Positions 24,148-33,626 are shown, numbered from the stretch's first letter. The stretch is DNA of 64,000 bases from Streptomyces sp. ASQP_92 (GCF_025399895.1 NZ_JAODUA010000001.1:434001-498000), one strand, 5' to 3'. The notes: generated by a model from the letters alone, not told the origin. Program-made: numbers and translations.

Positions 24148-25965
24148 ATGGACCTTGCGACTCTGCGGAAGCTCAAGCCGTACGCATTCGCCGCGGCCGC
24201 GGACGGATACCGAGCTCTCAGCGACCGGGCGGGTGCATCGAGGGACGACTTGACCAATCGAGTCGTTCCCGGAATGCGTGAAGCTCTTTCCGGTGACGCC
24301 GCGGCTGCGGCGATCGGGAAGATTCAGCAGTTGGTGGAGAATTTCCAGTACACCCAGGCTGAATGCGGGCTGATCAGTGCGGCCCTGAATGGGTTTTCGC
24401 ACGACATCGAGGCGGCGAAGAAAAAGCTGGATGCCGCGATCGCCGATGCTGAGGCCAATAAGCTCACCGTGAACCCGGACGGTTCCGTGAGCTACCCGGC
24501 CGGCGGCAAACCGAGTGCCCGCGCGCCTGCTCCGGGTGGCAAGACGTCTGGACAGACGGACCCCACCGCCCAGGCGCTCAACCGCCAAGCCGCCAATTTC
24601 GATCCCAACCCCGGCTTTCGGCTCGCACAGGAGTGCGCGGATCGTATCGCCGCGGCATTGAAGGAAGCGACGGAGGCCGACACCAAATGGGCTCCGAAAA
24701 TCCAAGCGCTGACAGCGGATGACGACTTGACCGTTTCGGCACGCGACTGGGCTGATGCCGAGTCCGACACGCAGGGAGTCGCCGAGGTCGCGGACGAGTA
24801 CCTCCACTCCCTTGCGCCGCCCGAACGAGGAACTCCGCAACAGAACGCGGACTGGTGGAAGTCCCTCAGCGCCGAAGATCGCTCCGCGTACCTGTCGGTC
24901 CACCCCGACACGATCGGCGCCCTGAACGGGTTGCCCGCGGACGTACGCGACGAGGCCAATCGCTCGATCCTCACGGAAAAGCGCGCCCAGGACCAGGTGG
25001 AACTGGACTCGATCCCCCCGGAGCCAACCAACAAGTACACCTACATCACAGCGGGCGGATACGCCTCGAAGGTCTACACCGACGAATGGATGGAGTGGAA
25101 CAAGAAGTACGCGGATCGGAAGGCTCAGTTGACCGATTCCGTCAAGGCCATGGGGCAGATCCAGATGCGATACGACACCTTCAACGGAGACCCCACGGTC
25201 CGTCCGTACCTGCTGGGGTTCGACGACAAGAAGCCGGGCCACGTCATCATGTCGATCGGCAACCCGGGTACGGCTGACAATGTGACGACATATGTACCGG
25301 GGACGGGCGCGAAGCTCACCGAGATCGACGGGGCGATACGTCGTGCCGAGCAGTTGCAGACCAAGGCGGCGTCCACCGACCCCCTGCACTCCACCGCTTC
25401 CATCATGTGGCTCGGCTATGACGCTCCCCAGGACGTCATGGGCGACGCAATGGATCCCGCGTTCGCCGACGCTGCCAAAGATCCACTGAGTGACTTCCTC
25501 ACCGGGGTGGATACAGCCCATGGTGGCAACGTGAACTCAACTGTCCTCGGCCACAGCTATGGCTCCCTCGTAGCGGGTGAGGCGCTGCGCGATCACCCCG
25601 AGCTCCCGGTCGACAACGCGATCATGGTGGGCAGCCCGGGGCTCGGAGTGAACCACGCGAAGGACCTGAACATCCCGGCCGACCACGTGTGGGCGGCCAC
25701 GGCAAAGAACGACCTCATCAATCTCGCTCCACCACCGTCAGGCGCATTGGCTCCCCTCAACCCCAAGGCGTACATGCACCTGTTCGACGACCACTCGATC
25801 CTCTACGGCTATGACCCCACGTCCGACGACTTCGGAGGGCAGACGTTCCATGTGGCGGACGGGAAGGCCCCGGGGTCGGACGGGTTCATGCCCGCCCACT
25901 CGCAGTACTGGGAGGGCGAATCGCTCGCAAACATGGCAACGATCGCGACCGAAGGAAAGCCGTGA
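24148..25965 (+). CDS. DUF1023-type alpha/beta hydrolase with N-terminal helical domain
   Basis: 605 residues. The first 110 are helical (LRKLKPYAFAAAADGYRALSDRAG), reminiscent of WXG-like partner domains. A low-complexity linker (about 115-150) and more helices lead to the hydrolase domain after about residue 330. The nucleophile elbow is GHSYGS with Ser470, followed by DNAIMVGSPGLGV. DUF1023 proteins with this layout are common in actinobacteria and are thought to be secreted or surface lipases/esterases; the substrate is unknown. It is flanked by the helical protein and, with a 4-nt GTGA overlap, by a lipoprotein gene. ATG 24148 has no strong ribosome-binding site, so translation may be coupled to the gene before. 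Confidence 0.88.
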   Translation: MDLATLRKLKPYAFAAAADGYRALSDRAGASRDDLTNRVVPGMREALSGDAAAAAIGKIQQLVENFQYTQAECGLISAALNGFSHDIEAAKKKLDAAIADAEANKLTVNPDGSVSYPAGGKPSARAPAPGGKTSGQTDPTAQALNRQAANFDPNPGFRLAQECADRIAAALKEATEADTKWAPKIQALTADDDLTVSARDWADAESDTQGVAEVADEYLHSLAPPERGTPQQNADWWKSLSAEDRSAYLSVHPDTIGALNGLPADVRDEANRSILTEKRAQDQVELDSIPPEPTNKYTYITAGGYASKVYTDEWMEWNKKYADRKAQLTDSVKAMGQIQMRYDTFNGDPTVRPYLLGFDDKKPGHVIMSIGNPGTADNVTTYVPGTGAKLTEIDGAIRRAEQLQTKAASTDPLHSTASIMWLGYDAPQDVMGDAMDPAFADAAKDPLSDFLTGVDTAHGGNVNSTVLGHSYGSLVAGEALRDHPELPVDNAIMVGSPGLGVNHAKDLNIPADHVWAATAKNDLINLAPPPSGALAPLNPKAYMHLFDDHSILYGYDPTSDDFGGQTFHVADGKAPGSDGFMPAHSQYWEGESLANMATIATEGKP

Positions 25966-26912
25966 GACTTCGCTCGGTCGTCATGGCCACGACGATCTCG
26001 ATCATGATGGTGGGAGTGGCGGCATGTGGCATCGGAAACAGCGGCGAGAGCGGCAGGACCACACAGAATCGGGTCGGCACGATGGATGGGCAGCAGGCGA
26101 CCAAGCGGGCAGAGGAGATCATCCACCAAGCCGTGGACGGGATGGTGCCCAAGCCGACCTTGAAGCGGATCGGTCCCGCGCCGGTGGGCCCGTGCCTGGC
26201 TGATGACAATGCCGCGGCAACCGGACGCAGGCAGGTCGGTCTCACCTACCAGTTGACCGATGTGCCGGGAAGCGCGGCCAAGCAGTTGCTCCGTCATGCT
26301 CGCGATGCCTGGGTCAAGGAGGGGTACACCTTCACCTCTTCCGACGCCGACTGGAGCGTTCCGTTCCCCAAGTTCTTCATGCGTACGTCCACCGACGATT
26401 TCTGGATGAACGGCCTCATCGGCCCGACCAACAAGGAGACCGGCGAGGGCATCGCGGCGATTTCCGTCACGTCTCCCTGCTTTGCCGGCACCGCAAGCAC
26501 GCCTTCGGGAGCCGGGCCGGCCGCTTACCGGACGTCGCCCGGGACGTCGGACGCGGAACGTCGCGTGCTGGGGCACTCGAGCCGGATCTACGAAGCCTTG
26601 GGGGTGCGTCACCAGCCAGGGACCGACGACGGGGTGAGTCGCGTCGAGGACGGCACGGACGTGCTGACGCATCACACGTGGTCGACCGTGCCCCTCGGCG
26701 GGGAAGCGCGAAAGGGCGTGATGCGCCGCGGGCGCGACAGTTTGGGTGGAGCGGGATGGGACGTGCGGGTCCTGTCTCCGCAGAGTGATGAGGAAACGAT
26801 CGTGGCACGTCACCCCGCGGACGGCAGTCTCGCCCGTGTCGCGGCATCGGCCGATGGCTCGGTGCGGGTCGCCGTCACGGCAGTTGAGCACGAGAGTGAC
26901 CGGCCGGCTTGA
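25962..26912 (+). CDS. Putative lipoprotein of unknown function
   Basis: 316 residues with a lipoprotein signal peptide: basic start MRLRS, hydrophobic stretch VVMATTISIMMVG, lipobox VAAC with the modified Cys at residue 22. The mature part has no motif I recognise. GTG 25962 overlaps the hydrolase stop by 4 nt, so the two are translationally coupled and probably act together at the cell surface. Confidence 0.85.
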   Translation: MRLRSVVMATTISIMMVGVAACGIGNSGESGRTTQNRVGTMDGQQATKRAEEIIHQAVDGMVPKPTLKRIGPAPVGPCLADDNAAATGRRQVGLTYQLTDVPGSAAKQLLRHARDAWVKEGYTFTSSDADWSVPFPKFFMRTSTDDFWMNGLIGPTNKETGEGIAAISVTSPCFAGTASTPSGAGPAAYRTSPGTSDAERRVLGHSSRIYEALGVRHQPGTDDGVSRVEDGTDVLTHHTWSTVPLGGEARKGVMRRGRDSLGGAGWDVRVLSPQSDEETIVARHPADGSLARVAASADGSVRVAVTAVEHESDRPA

Positions 26913-27079
26913 GCCCTCACGACAGCGAGGCCGAAGTCGGCGTGACGTCCGGCGACGGCACCTGCTCGCTCCCCGACAGTGCGGGTGTGCCGAACTCGCG
27001 CAACGGCCGGGGCCCAACGTGCGTCCCTGTCCAACTGGAGAACCGCCCGGCCCCGCAGGGCCCCGAAGGCTGCCTGACC

Positions 27080-28336
27080 GTGGCGATCCGCATCCCGGTG
27101 CGCATCGTGGTGCTGGTCCTCGTCGTGCCCGTACGCATCGTCTGGGACCTCCTGGTGGTCGGCGCCAAGGGCCTGCGGCGGGTGGTGCTCGCGCCCCTGT
27201 GGCGGGGGCTCGTGGTGATCCCGTTCGGATGGTTGTACCGGTGGGTGCTGACCCCGCTGGGGCGCTCAACGGCCTGGCTGGCAAGGGGAGTTGGCGCGGT
27301 CCTCGCCGCGGTGGGGGAGGCGTTCGGGACTGCCGTCGCCTGGGTTCTGGTGACGCTGATCGCGGCCCCCTCGGCCTGGCTGTACCGCAGCGTGCTCAAG
27401 CCGCTCGCCCGGATCATTGGCCGGGCCGTCAAGGGCGTCGTGCTCGGCCTCGCCCGGACGCTGTGGGCGGTGTTCGTGTGGCCCCCGGTCACCCTGTGGC
27501 GCCGGCTCCTGAAGCCGCTGCTGCGCTATGGAATCCTCCTGCCCGCGGCCTGGTTTGGCCGCACCCTCAAGACCGCCGCCGCTTGGCTCTACCGCGCCGC
27601 CCTCACACCCACCGGCCACGCCCTGGCCCGACTGGCCGCGCTGATCGGGGCCGGTCTCGTGGCGGTGGGGCGAGGGATCGCGGCGCTGGGCGTGCTGTTG
27701 GTGGTCGTGCCGGTCGTGTGGCTGTACCGGTGGGTGCTGACGCCGCTCGGGCGGGGGATCGCCGCCGCCGTACGGGGCATCGGGTACGCGATCGGCCGGC
27801 TGGCCGCGCTCATCGGCGCCGGGTTCAGGGCGCTGGGGCGGGGGATCGCTGCGCTGGGCGTGGCGTTGGTGGTGGTGCCGGCGGTGTGGCTGTACCGGTG
27901 GGTGCTGACGCCGCTCGGGCGGGGGCTGGTCCTCGTCGTACGGGAGATCGGGCACGCGATCGGCCACGCCTGGCGGGTCGCCGGACACCTCTCACGGGCG
28001 ATCGGCCGGGGCCTGAGATGGCTCGCCCGCAACCTCGTGGGGCGCCCGACGCGCTGGGTGTACACGGTGATCCTGACGCCGCTGGGCCACGGGGTGCGCA
28101 ACGCCGTGCTGCGACCGGCCGCCCGCGCCGTGCGCGAGGCGGGCCGCGCCGCACGCCAGGCGCTGGCCTCGGCCCGCGAGACCGTGCGCGCCGCCCGGCA
28201 GGAAGCGTGGCGGGCGCTGGTCGGCGGGTCGCCCCGGGAACGGACCGGGGACCGGGCGCGTACTCTGGGTAGTACAACTACTGCCTCCGGCGCGGTGCCC
28301 GCCCCCGAGATCTCCCTCAGCAAAGCGGAGGGATGA
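27080..28336 (+). CDS. WLYRWVLTPLGRG-repeat protein, probably membrane-associated
   Basis: 418 residues from GTG 27080. The motif W-L-Y-R-x-V-L-x-P-L-x-R recurs with varied fidelity at about residues 51, 100, 139 (LWRRLLKPL), 169, 214, 270 and 326 (RWVYTVILTPLGHG). The last three are exactly 56 residues apart, and the 214 and 270 copies are nearly identical at the DNA level. Between motifs are hydrophobic or Ala/Gly-rich amphipathic helices (GVLLVVVPVVW) full of Arg, so it may lie on or in the membrane. The C-terminus is Arg-rich and helical (RAVREAGRAARQALASARETV). GAAGG lies 10 nt upstream of GTG 27080; the frame is also open to a TTG at 26909, but that stretch looks non-coding. I know no function for it. 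Confidence 0.72.
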   Translation: MAIRIPVRIVVLVLVVPVRIVWDLLVVGAKGLRRVVLAPLWRGLVVIPFGWLYRWVLTPLGRSTAWLARGVGAVLAAVGEAFGTAVAWVLVTLIAAPSAWLYRSVLKPLARIIGRAVKGVVLGLARTLWAVFVWPPVTLWRRLLKPLLRYGILLPAAWFGRTLKTAAAWLYRAALTPTGHALARLAALIGAGLVAVGRGIAALGVLLVVVPVVWLYRWVLTPLGRGIAAAVRGIGYAIGRLAALIGAGFRALGRGIAALGVALVVVPAVWLYRWVLTPLGRGLVLVVREIGHAIGHAWRVAGHLSRAIGRGLRWLARNLVGRPTRWVYTVILTPLGHGVRNAVLRPAARAVREAGRAARQALASARETVRAARQEAWRALVGGSPRERTGDRARTLGSTTTASGAVPAPEISLSKAEG

Positions 28337-28427
28337 GCCGGGCGGCGTACGGTCCGTGACCGGAGGGGCCCCCACTGGACGGTGGGCGGCGCCCACCGCG
28401 TCCGCCCCGCACCGAGGAGAAGAACCA

Positions 28428-29249
28428 CTGGGCAAGCGACAGCCCGAAGGCCCGCCGCCCGCACCTGCGGTGCAGCGCATCCGACTGCGCTACACCAAGC
28501 GCGGCCGCCTCCGGTTCACCAGCCACCGTGACTTCCAGCGCGCCTTCGAGCGGGCCCTGCGCCGCGCCGAGGTGCCCATGGCCTACTCGGCGGGCTTCAC
28601 CCCGCACCCCAAGGTCTCCTACGCGAACGCCGCGCCCACCGGCGTCGGCTCCGAGGCCGAATACCTGGAGATCGCGCTCACCGCACGGCGCGACCCCGAG
28701 AAACTGCGCGCCCTGCTCGACGAGTCGCTGCCCACCGGGCTCGACATCATCGACGCCGTCGAAGCCCGCACCTCGGGCCTCGCCGACCGGCTCACCGCCT
28801 CCATCTGGGAGCTCCGCTTGGAGGGCGTCACCGTGGAGGCGGCCGCGAAGGCCGTCGACACGTTCCTGGCCGCCGAGACCGTCGAGGTCCAGCGCAAGAC
28901 CAAGAACGGCATGCGCACCTTCGACACCAGAGGCGCCGTCGCCGAGCTTCAGGCGCTCGCCCCGCAGGCCGATAGGCCTCTCGGCGACGCCTGTGCGATA
29001 CTGCGGCTGGTAGTGCGGCACCTGACACCTGCCGTACGACCCGACGACGTCCTGTCCGGTCTCCGAGCTGTGGCCGACCTGGCGCCGCCGGTCCCCGCAG
29101 CGGTGACCAGGCTGGCGCAGGGGCTCTTCGACGAGGAGTCCGGCACGGTGACCGACCCGCTCGCGCCCGACCGCGAGGCAGCCCCGGCCGCTCCACAAAC
29201 GGCCGCCGGGACCGTCTCTGCGACGGCGCCGGAAGGTCCCGCCGCGTAA
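28428..29249 (+). CDS. TIGR03936/DUF2344 radical SAM-associated protein, probable CTG start
   Basis: The core RIRLRYTKRGRLRFTSHRDFQRAFERALRRAEVPMAYS and the motif SAGFTPHPKVSYANAAPTG define the DUF2344 family, normally next to or fused to the TIGR03960 radical SAM protein. No radical SAM cluster is present in it. Start: CTG 28428 lies 8 nt after a perfect GAGGAG (28414-28419) and gives LGKRQPEGPPPAPAVQR, matching the N-terminus I recall for Streptomyces orthologues. A GTG at 28356 has no ribosome-binding site, and GTG 28470 would cut conserved residues. The protein has 273 residues with an Ala/Pro-rich tail. It is separated from its usual partner by the four inserted genes. Confidence 0.9.
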   Translation: MGKRQPEGPPPAPAVQRIRLRYTKRGRLRFTSHRDFQRAFERALRRAEVPMAYSAGFTPHPKVSYANAAPTGVGSEAEYLEIALTARRDPEKLRALLDESLPTGLDIIDAVEARTSGLADRLTASIWELRLEGVTVEAAAKAVDTFLAAETVEVQRKTKNGMRTFDTRGAVAELQALAPQADRPLGDACAILRLVVRHLTPAVRPDDVLSGLRAVADLAPPVPAAVTRLAQGLFDEESGTVTDPLAPDREAAPAAPQTAAGTVSATAPEGPAA

Positions 29250-29484
29250 GGGCGGTCGTTGAAGCGCAGCCCTGGCACTCGGAGCCACCTGGGTCGGGCC
29301 GCGCACTGACCTGAAGACTTTCGCCAGGCCGTACACACACCGCGTACGGAACCGGCGAGCCAGACATAACAGCTCCCGTGCGGCGCCCGCGCCCCGGACG
29401 GCGGCACCCGCGCACATCACGCGGGCCGTGCCGCCGGACCGGAACAGGCGCGGCGCCCGGGAGCGTGACGGGAGCTACGCCCGC

Positions 29485-32400
29485 ATGCTTGAGCAGAACG
29501 AATCCGGTACCACCCGGGACAACGACCAGAACAGCCCCAGCGACACGCTGCCGCCGCGCCGCAGGCGCCGCGCGGCGTCGCGGCCCGCGGGACCGCCGGT
29601 GGGTGCCACCCCCGGCGAGCAGGCCACCGAGCCGACGGCACAGGCCGCCGAGCCGGCCGCGCCCGCGGCCGAAGAGCCCGACGCCGCTCCGGCGCCGCGC
29701 ACCCGCCGTCGTGCCACGCGCAAGGCGACGGCTCCGGCCGGTGCGCCGCAGGCCGCCGAGGAGATCGTGGAGGCCGCCGCCGCCCCGGTCGTGGCCGAGG
29801 TGCCCGCCGCCGAGGAGGCCGAGGCCGCTCCGGCGCCGCGTGCCCGTCGTCGTGCCACGCGTAAGGCGACGGCTCCGGCCGGTGCGCCGCAGGCCGCCGA
29901 GGAGATCGTGGAGGCCGCCGCCGCCCCGGTCGTGGCCGAGGTGCCCGCCGCCGAGGAGGCCGAGGCCGCTCCGGCGCCGCGTGCCCGTCGTCGTGCCACG
30001 CGCAAGGCGACCGCTCCCGCCGGTGCGCCCCAGGCCGCCGAGGAAGTCGTCGAGTCCGCCCCGGCCGCCGTCGCCGAGGCGCCCGAGAGCGCGTCCGAGA
30101 CCGTCGAGGAAGCCCCCGAGGCCGCCGCGCCGCGTACCCGCCGCCGTGCGACCCGCAAGGCCACCGCGCCGCAGACCACGGTCGCGGCCCCCGCCGAGAT
30201 CGTCCCGGACGACGAGGACGAAGAGGCGGAGGAGACCCCGGAGGCCGTCGCCGAGGCCCCCGTCGCCGACGAGCCCGCCGAGGCTCCGGCGCCCCGCACC
30301 CGCCGCCGCGCCACCCGCCAGGCCACCGCCCCCGCCGGCGCGCCCCAGGCCCCGGCCGAGGAGGTGGCCGAGGCCGAGACCCCGGCCGCCGCGCAGGACG
30401 ACGCGCCGCGCGGCCGCGGCCGCCGCCGGGCCGCCCGCCCCGTGTCCACCCCGCAGTTCACCCCGGTCGAGCCGGAGCCGCAGCCCGCGCCGCAGGCGGA
30501 GGAGCCCACGACGGGCCGTACCCGCGGCGCCTCCGGCCGCCGCCGCGCCACGCGCCCCGCCGTCGCCGTGTTCCAGGCGCCGGTCTTCACCGAGCCCATG
30601 TTCCAGACCCCGGAGACGGCCGCGGCCGCCGCTGCCGCCGCCCGCGTGGAGGAGCCCGAGGAGGCCGAGCCGGTCTCCGTCGAGGCCGTCGAGACCATCG
30701 AGGCACCCGAGCCGGCCGCCGAGCCGCAGGGCCGCTCGCGCCGTCGCCGCCGCCGTGGCGAGGCCGCCGAGCCGGTACCGGACAAGGCCCTCGACGAGTC
30801 GGTCGACGAGCACGTCGATGAGGCCGCCGAGGCCGACGCCGAAGCGGAGTCCGACGACTCCGACGACGACCGCCCCTCGCGCCGTCGCCGCCGTGGCGGC
30901 CGTCGCCGCCGCCGCGGTGAGCCCGCCGAGGCCGAGGACGCCGCCGAGGAGCACCCGGACGAGCAGGCCGACCAGACCGAGGCCGTCGAGTCCGACGACG
31001 AGCACGACGAGCACGAGGACGAGGACGAGGACGGCACGCCGTCCGCCGCCGGAACCAGCAGCAGCCGCCGCCGGCGCCGCCGCCGTCGCCGCTCGGGTGA
31101 CTCCGGCCCCGACGGCGAGCAGGGCCCCGACGACCCGGAGCGTACGGTCGTCAAGGTCCGCGAGCCGCGCACGGCCCGCGAGCGCATCGAGTCCGCGTCC
31201 GGCTCCACCTCCTCCGACGAGGTCCAGTCCATCAAGGGCTCGACGCGTCTGGAGGCCAAGAAGCAGCGCCGCCGCGAGGGCCGCGAGCAGGGCCGCCGCC
31301 GCGTCCCGATCATCACCGAGGCCGAGTTCCTGGCCCGCCGCGAGGCCGTCGAGCGCGTCATGGTCGTCCGCCAGAGCGGCGAGCGCACCCAGATCGGCGT
31401 CCTGGAAGACAACGTGCTCGTCGAGCACTACGTCAACAAGGAGCAGGCCACCTCGTACGTCGGCAACGTCTACCTGGGCAAGGTCCAGAACGTGCTGCCG
31501 TCCATGGAGGCCGCGTTCGTCGACATCGGCAAGGGCCGCAACGCCGTCCTGTACGCCGGCGAGGTCAACTTCGAGTCGCTCGGCATGGGCAACGGCCCGC
31601 GCCGCATCGAGGCCGCCCTCAAGTCCGGCCAGTCGGTGCTCGTCCAGGTCACCAAGGACCCGATCGGCCACAAGGGCGCCCGCCTGACCAGCCAGGTCTC
31701 GCTGCCCGGCCGCTACCTGGTCTACGTGCCCGAGGGCTCGATGACCGGCATCAGCCGCAAGCTGCCCGACACCGAGCGCGCGCGTCTGAAGACCATCCTC
31801 AAGAAGATCGTCCCCGAGGACGCGGGCGTCATCGTGCGCACCGCCGCCGAGGGCGCCAGCGAGGACGAGCTGCGCCGCGACGTCGAGCGCCTCCAGGCGC
31901 AGTGGACCGACATCCAGAAGAAGGCCAACCAGATCTCGACGTCCTCGCCGTCGCTGCTCTACGGCGAGCCGGACATGACCGTCCGCGTCGTCCGCGACAT
32001 CTTCAACGAGGACTTCACGAAGGTCATCGTCAGCGGTGACGAGGCGTGGGAGACCATCCACGGCTACGTCCAGCACGTCGCCCCGGACCTCACCGAGCGG
32101 CTGACCCGCTGGACCAGCGAGGTCGACGTCTTCGCGACGTACCGGATCGACGAGCAGCTCGCCAAGGCCCTGGACCGCAAGGTCTGGCTGCCGTCCGGCG
32201 GCTCGCTGGTGATCGACAAGACCGAGGCGATGATCGTCGTCGACGTCAACACCGGCAAGTTCACCGGCCAGGGCGGCAACCTCGAAGAGACCGTGACGAG
32301 GAACAACCTCGAAGCGGCCGAGGAGATCGTGCGCCAGCTGCGGCTGCGCGACCTCGGCGGCATCGTGGTCATCGACTTCATCGACATGGTCCTGGAGTCC

Positions 32401-33606
32401 AACCGCGACCTCGTCCTGCGCAGGCTGCTCGAATGCCTGGGCCGTGACCGCACCAAGCACCAGGTGGCCGAGGTCACCTCGCTCGGCCTGGTGCAGATGA
32501 CGCGCAAGCGCGTGGGCCAGGGCCTGCTGGAGTCGTTCTCCGAGACCTGTGTCCACTGCAACGGGCGCGGCGTGATCGTGCACATGGAGCAGCCGACCTC
32601 GGTCGGCGGCGGCACCGGCAAGCGCGCCAAGAAGCGCGGCCGCGGCGGCGCCGAGCACGACCAGCACACCCACGAGCACGAGCACGACGTCGTGGACGCC
32701 GAGCTCGTCGAGCCCGAGGACGCCGAGCTGGAGGCCGTCGAGTCCGAGGCCGAGGTCGCCGCGGAGATCGCGGCGCCGATCGCGCTCGCCGAGCCCGAGT
32801 TCGTGCCCGACGAGGAGCTGTACGGAAGCGTCGCCGAGGCGGAGGCCGCCGCTCGCGGCGGACGCGGCCGGGGCGGCCGGGGGCAGCAGGGTGCCACCTC
32901 GCGCCGCCGCGCCACCCGCAAGGCCTCGGCTCCGGCCGGTGCGCCCCGTACGGCCTCCGACGAGACGCCGCAGGCCCCGGCCGCGGCGGTCGTGGAGCCG
33001 GAGGCCGAGCAGGCTCCGGCGGCGGTGACGGTCGCCTCGTTCATCGAGGACGACGCGCCGCGCGGCCGCACCCGTCGCCGCGCCACCCGCAAGGTGTCCG
33101 CCCCGGCCGGCGCTCCGGCCTCGGCCGTCGCCGAACCGGTGGTCGTCGTCACCGAGCCCGAGCCGAAGGTTGAGGAGCCCGCGGTGCGGGAGCCGGTGGC
33201 AGAAGCGGCCGCGCCCGCCGTCGAGGAGGCGCCCGCCGCCGCCCCGCCGCGTGCGCGCCGCCGCGCCACCCGCAAGGCGACGGCCCCGGCCGGCTCGCCC
33301 TCGGGCGCCGAGGAAGCCGCGATCGTCGTCGTGGAGGCCGCCCCGGCGGCCGAGCGGACCGAGTCGACGCAGCCCGCCGAGACGGCGCCGGCCTCCGAGC
33401 CGACGGAGTCCGCCGAGGAGGCCGCACCGGCCAAGAAGGCGGCCCGCAAGACGGCGAAGAAGGCCACCGCGAAGAAGGCCGCCACCAAGAAGACGGCGGC
33501 CAAGAAGACCGCGGCGAAGAAGACGACCGCCAAGAAGGCCACGGCCAAGAAGACGGCGGCGGCCGAGCAGCAGCAGTCGTCGGTCTCGGTCTCGACCGAG
33601 AGCTGA
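29485..33606 (+). CDS. rne: Ribonuclease E/G family endoribonuclease with long disordered arms
   Basis: 1373-residue RNA-processing and decay endonuclease. The N-terminal arm (1-600) is low complexity with repeats of ARRRATRKATAPAGAPQ and Glu/Ala blocks, then Arg-rich and acidic stretches. The S1 domain and RNase E core follow (about 610-1035). Catalytic motifs are VVDVNTGKF (Asp920) and VIDFIDM (963-968), and the zinc-link Cys1022-x2-Cys1025 (CVHCNGRG). After it comes another acidic arm with RRRATRK repeats and a Lys/Ala tail (KKAARKTAKKATAKKA) like histone H1. The arrangement with arms on both sides matches the Streptomyces RNase ES. ATG 29485 has GGGAG 10 nt upstream; an earlier GTG at 29428 is less likely. 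Confidence 0.95.
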   Translation: MLEQNESGTTRDNDQNSPSDTLPPRRRRRAASRPAGPPVGATPGEQATEPTAQAAEPAAPAAEEPDAAPAPRTRRRATRKATAPAGAPQAAEEIVEAAAAPVVAEVPAAEEAEAAPAPRARRRATRKATAPAGAPQAAEEIVEAAAAPVVAEVPAAEEAEAAPAPRARRRATRKATAPAGAPQAAEEVVESAPAAVAEAPESASETVEEAPEAAAPRTRRRATRKATAPQTTVAAPAEIVPDDEDEEAEETPEAVAEAPVADEPAEAPAPRTRRRATRQATAPAGAPQAPAEEVAEAETPAAAQDDAPRGRGRRRAARPVSTPQFTPVEPEPQPAPQAEEPTTGRTRGASGRRRATRPAVAVFQAPVFTEPMFQTPETAAAAAAAARVEEPEEAEPVSVEAVETIEAPEPAAEPQGRSRRRRRRGEAAEPVPDKALDESVDEHVDEAAEADAEAESDDSDDDRPSRRRRRGGRRRRRGEPAEAEDAAEEHPDEQADQTEAVESDDEHDEHEDEDEDGTPSAAGTSSSRRRRRRRRRSGDSGPDGEQGPDDPERTVVKVREPRTARERIESASGSTSSDEVQSIKGSTRLEAKKQRRREGREQGRRRVPIITEAEFLARREAVERVMVVRQSGERTQIGVLEDNVLVEHYVNKEQATSYVGNVYLGKVQNVLPSMEAAFVDIGKGRNAVLYAGEVNFESLGMGNGPRRIEAALKSGQSVLVQVTKDPIGHKGARLTSQVSLPGRYLVYVPEGSMTGISRKLPDTERARLKTILKKIVPEDAGVIVRTAAEGASEDELRRDVERLQAQWTDIQKKANQISTSSPSLLYGEPDMTVRVVRDIFNEDFTKVIVSGDEAWETIHGYVQHVAPDLTERLTRWTSEVDVFATYRIDEQLAKALDRKVWLPSGGSLVIDKTEAMIVVDVNTGKFTGQGGNLEETVTRNNLEAAEEIVRQLRLRDLGGIVVIDFIDMVLESNRDLVLRRLLECLGRDRTKHQVAEVTSLGLVQMTRKRVGQGLLESFSETCVHCNGRGVIVHMEQPTSVGGGTGKRAKKRGRGGAEHDQHTHEHEHDVVDAELVEPEDAELEAVESEAEVAAEIAAPIALAEPEFVPDEELYGSVAEAEAAARGGRGRGGRGQQGATSRRRATRKASAPAGAPRTASDETPQAPAAAVVEPEAEQAPAAVTVASFIEDDAPRGRTRRRATRKVSAPAGAPASAVAEPVVVVTEPEPKVEEPAVREPVAEAAAPAVEEAPAAAPPRARRRATRKATAPAGSPSGAEEAAIVVVEAAPAAERTESTQPAETAPASEPTESAEEAAPAKKAARKTAKKATAKKAATKKTAAKKTAAKKTTAKKATAKKTAAAEQQQSSVSVSTES
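29683..29964 (+). repeat. Two 141-bp tandem repeats (plus a partial third) inside the RNase E/G gene
   Basis: Units at 29683-29823 and 29824-29964 are nearly identical and a third begins at 29965. Each encodes 47 residues with the shared RRRATRKATAPAGAPQ block. They are likely to expand or contract by slippage or recombination. Confidence 0.85.
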
Positions 33607-33626
33607 CGGCCGGCAGGTGGCCGCAG

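Noticed and set aside
26909..27079. N-terminal 57 residues of the WLYR-repeat protein from TTG 26909
   Set aside because: The stretch lacks the repeat features, has atypical composition and no ribosome-binding site; GTG 27080 is a better start, though this is not certain.
28828..32685. A 1285-residue reading frame on the minus strand opposite RNase E/G
   Set aside because: It is an antisense shadow produced by the high third-position GC of the repetitive RNase E/G gene; the translation is Arg/Gly/Ala filler without motifs.
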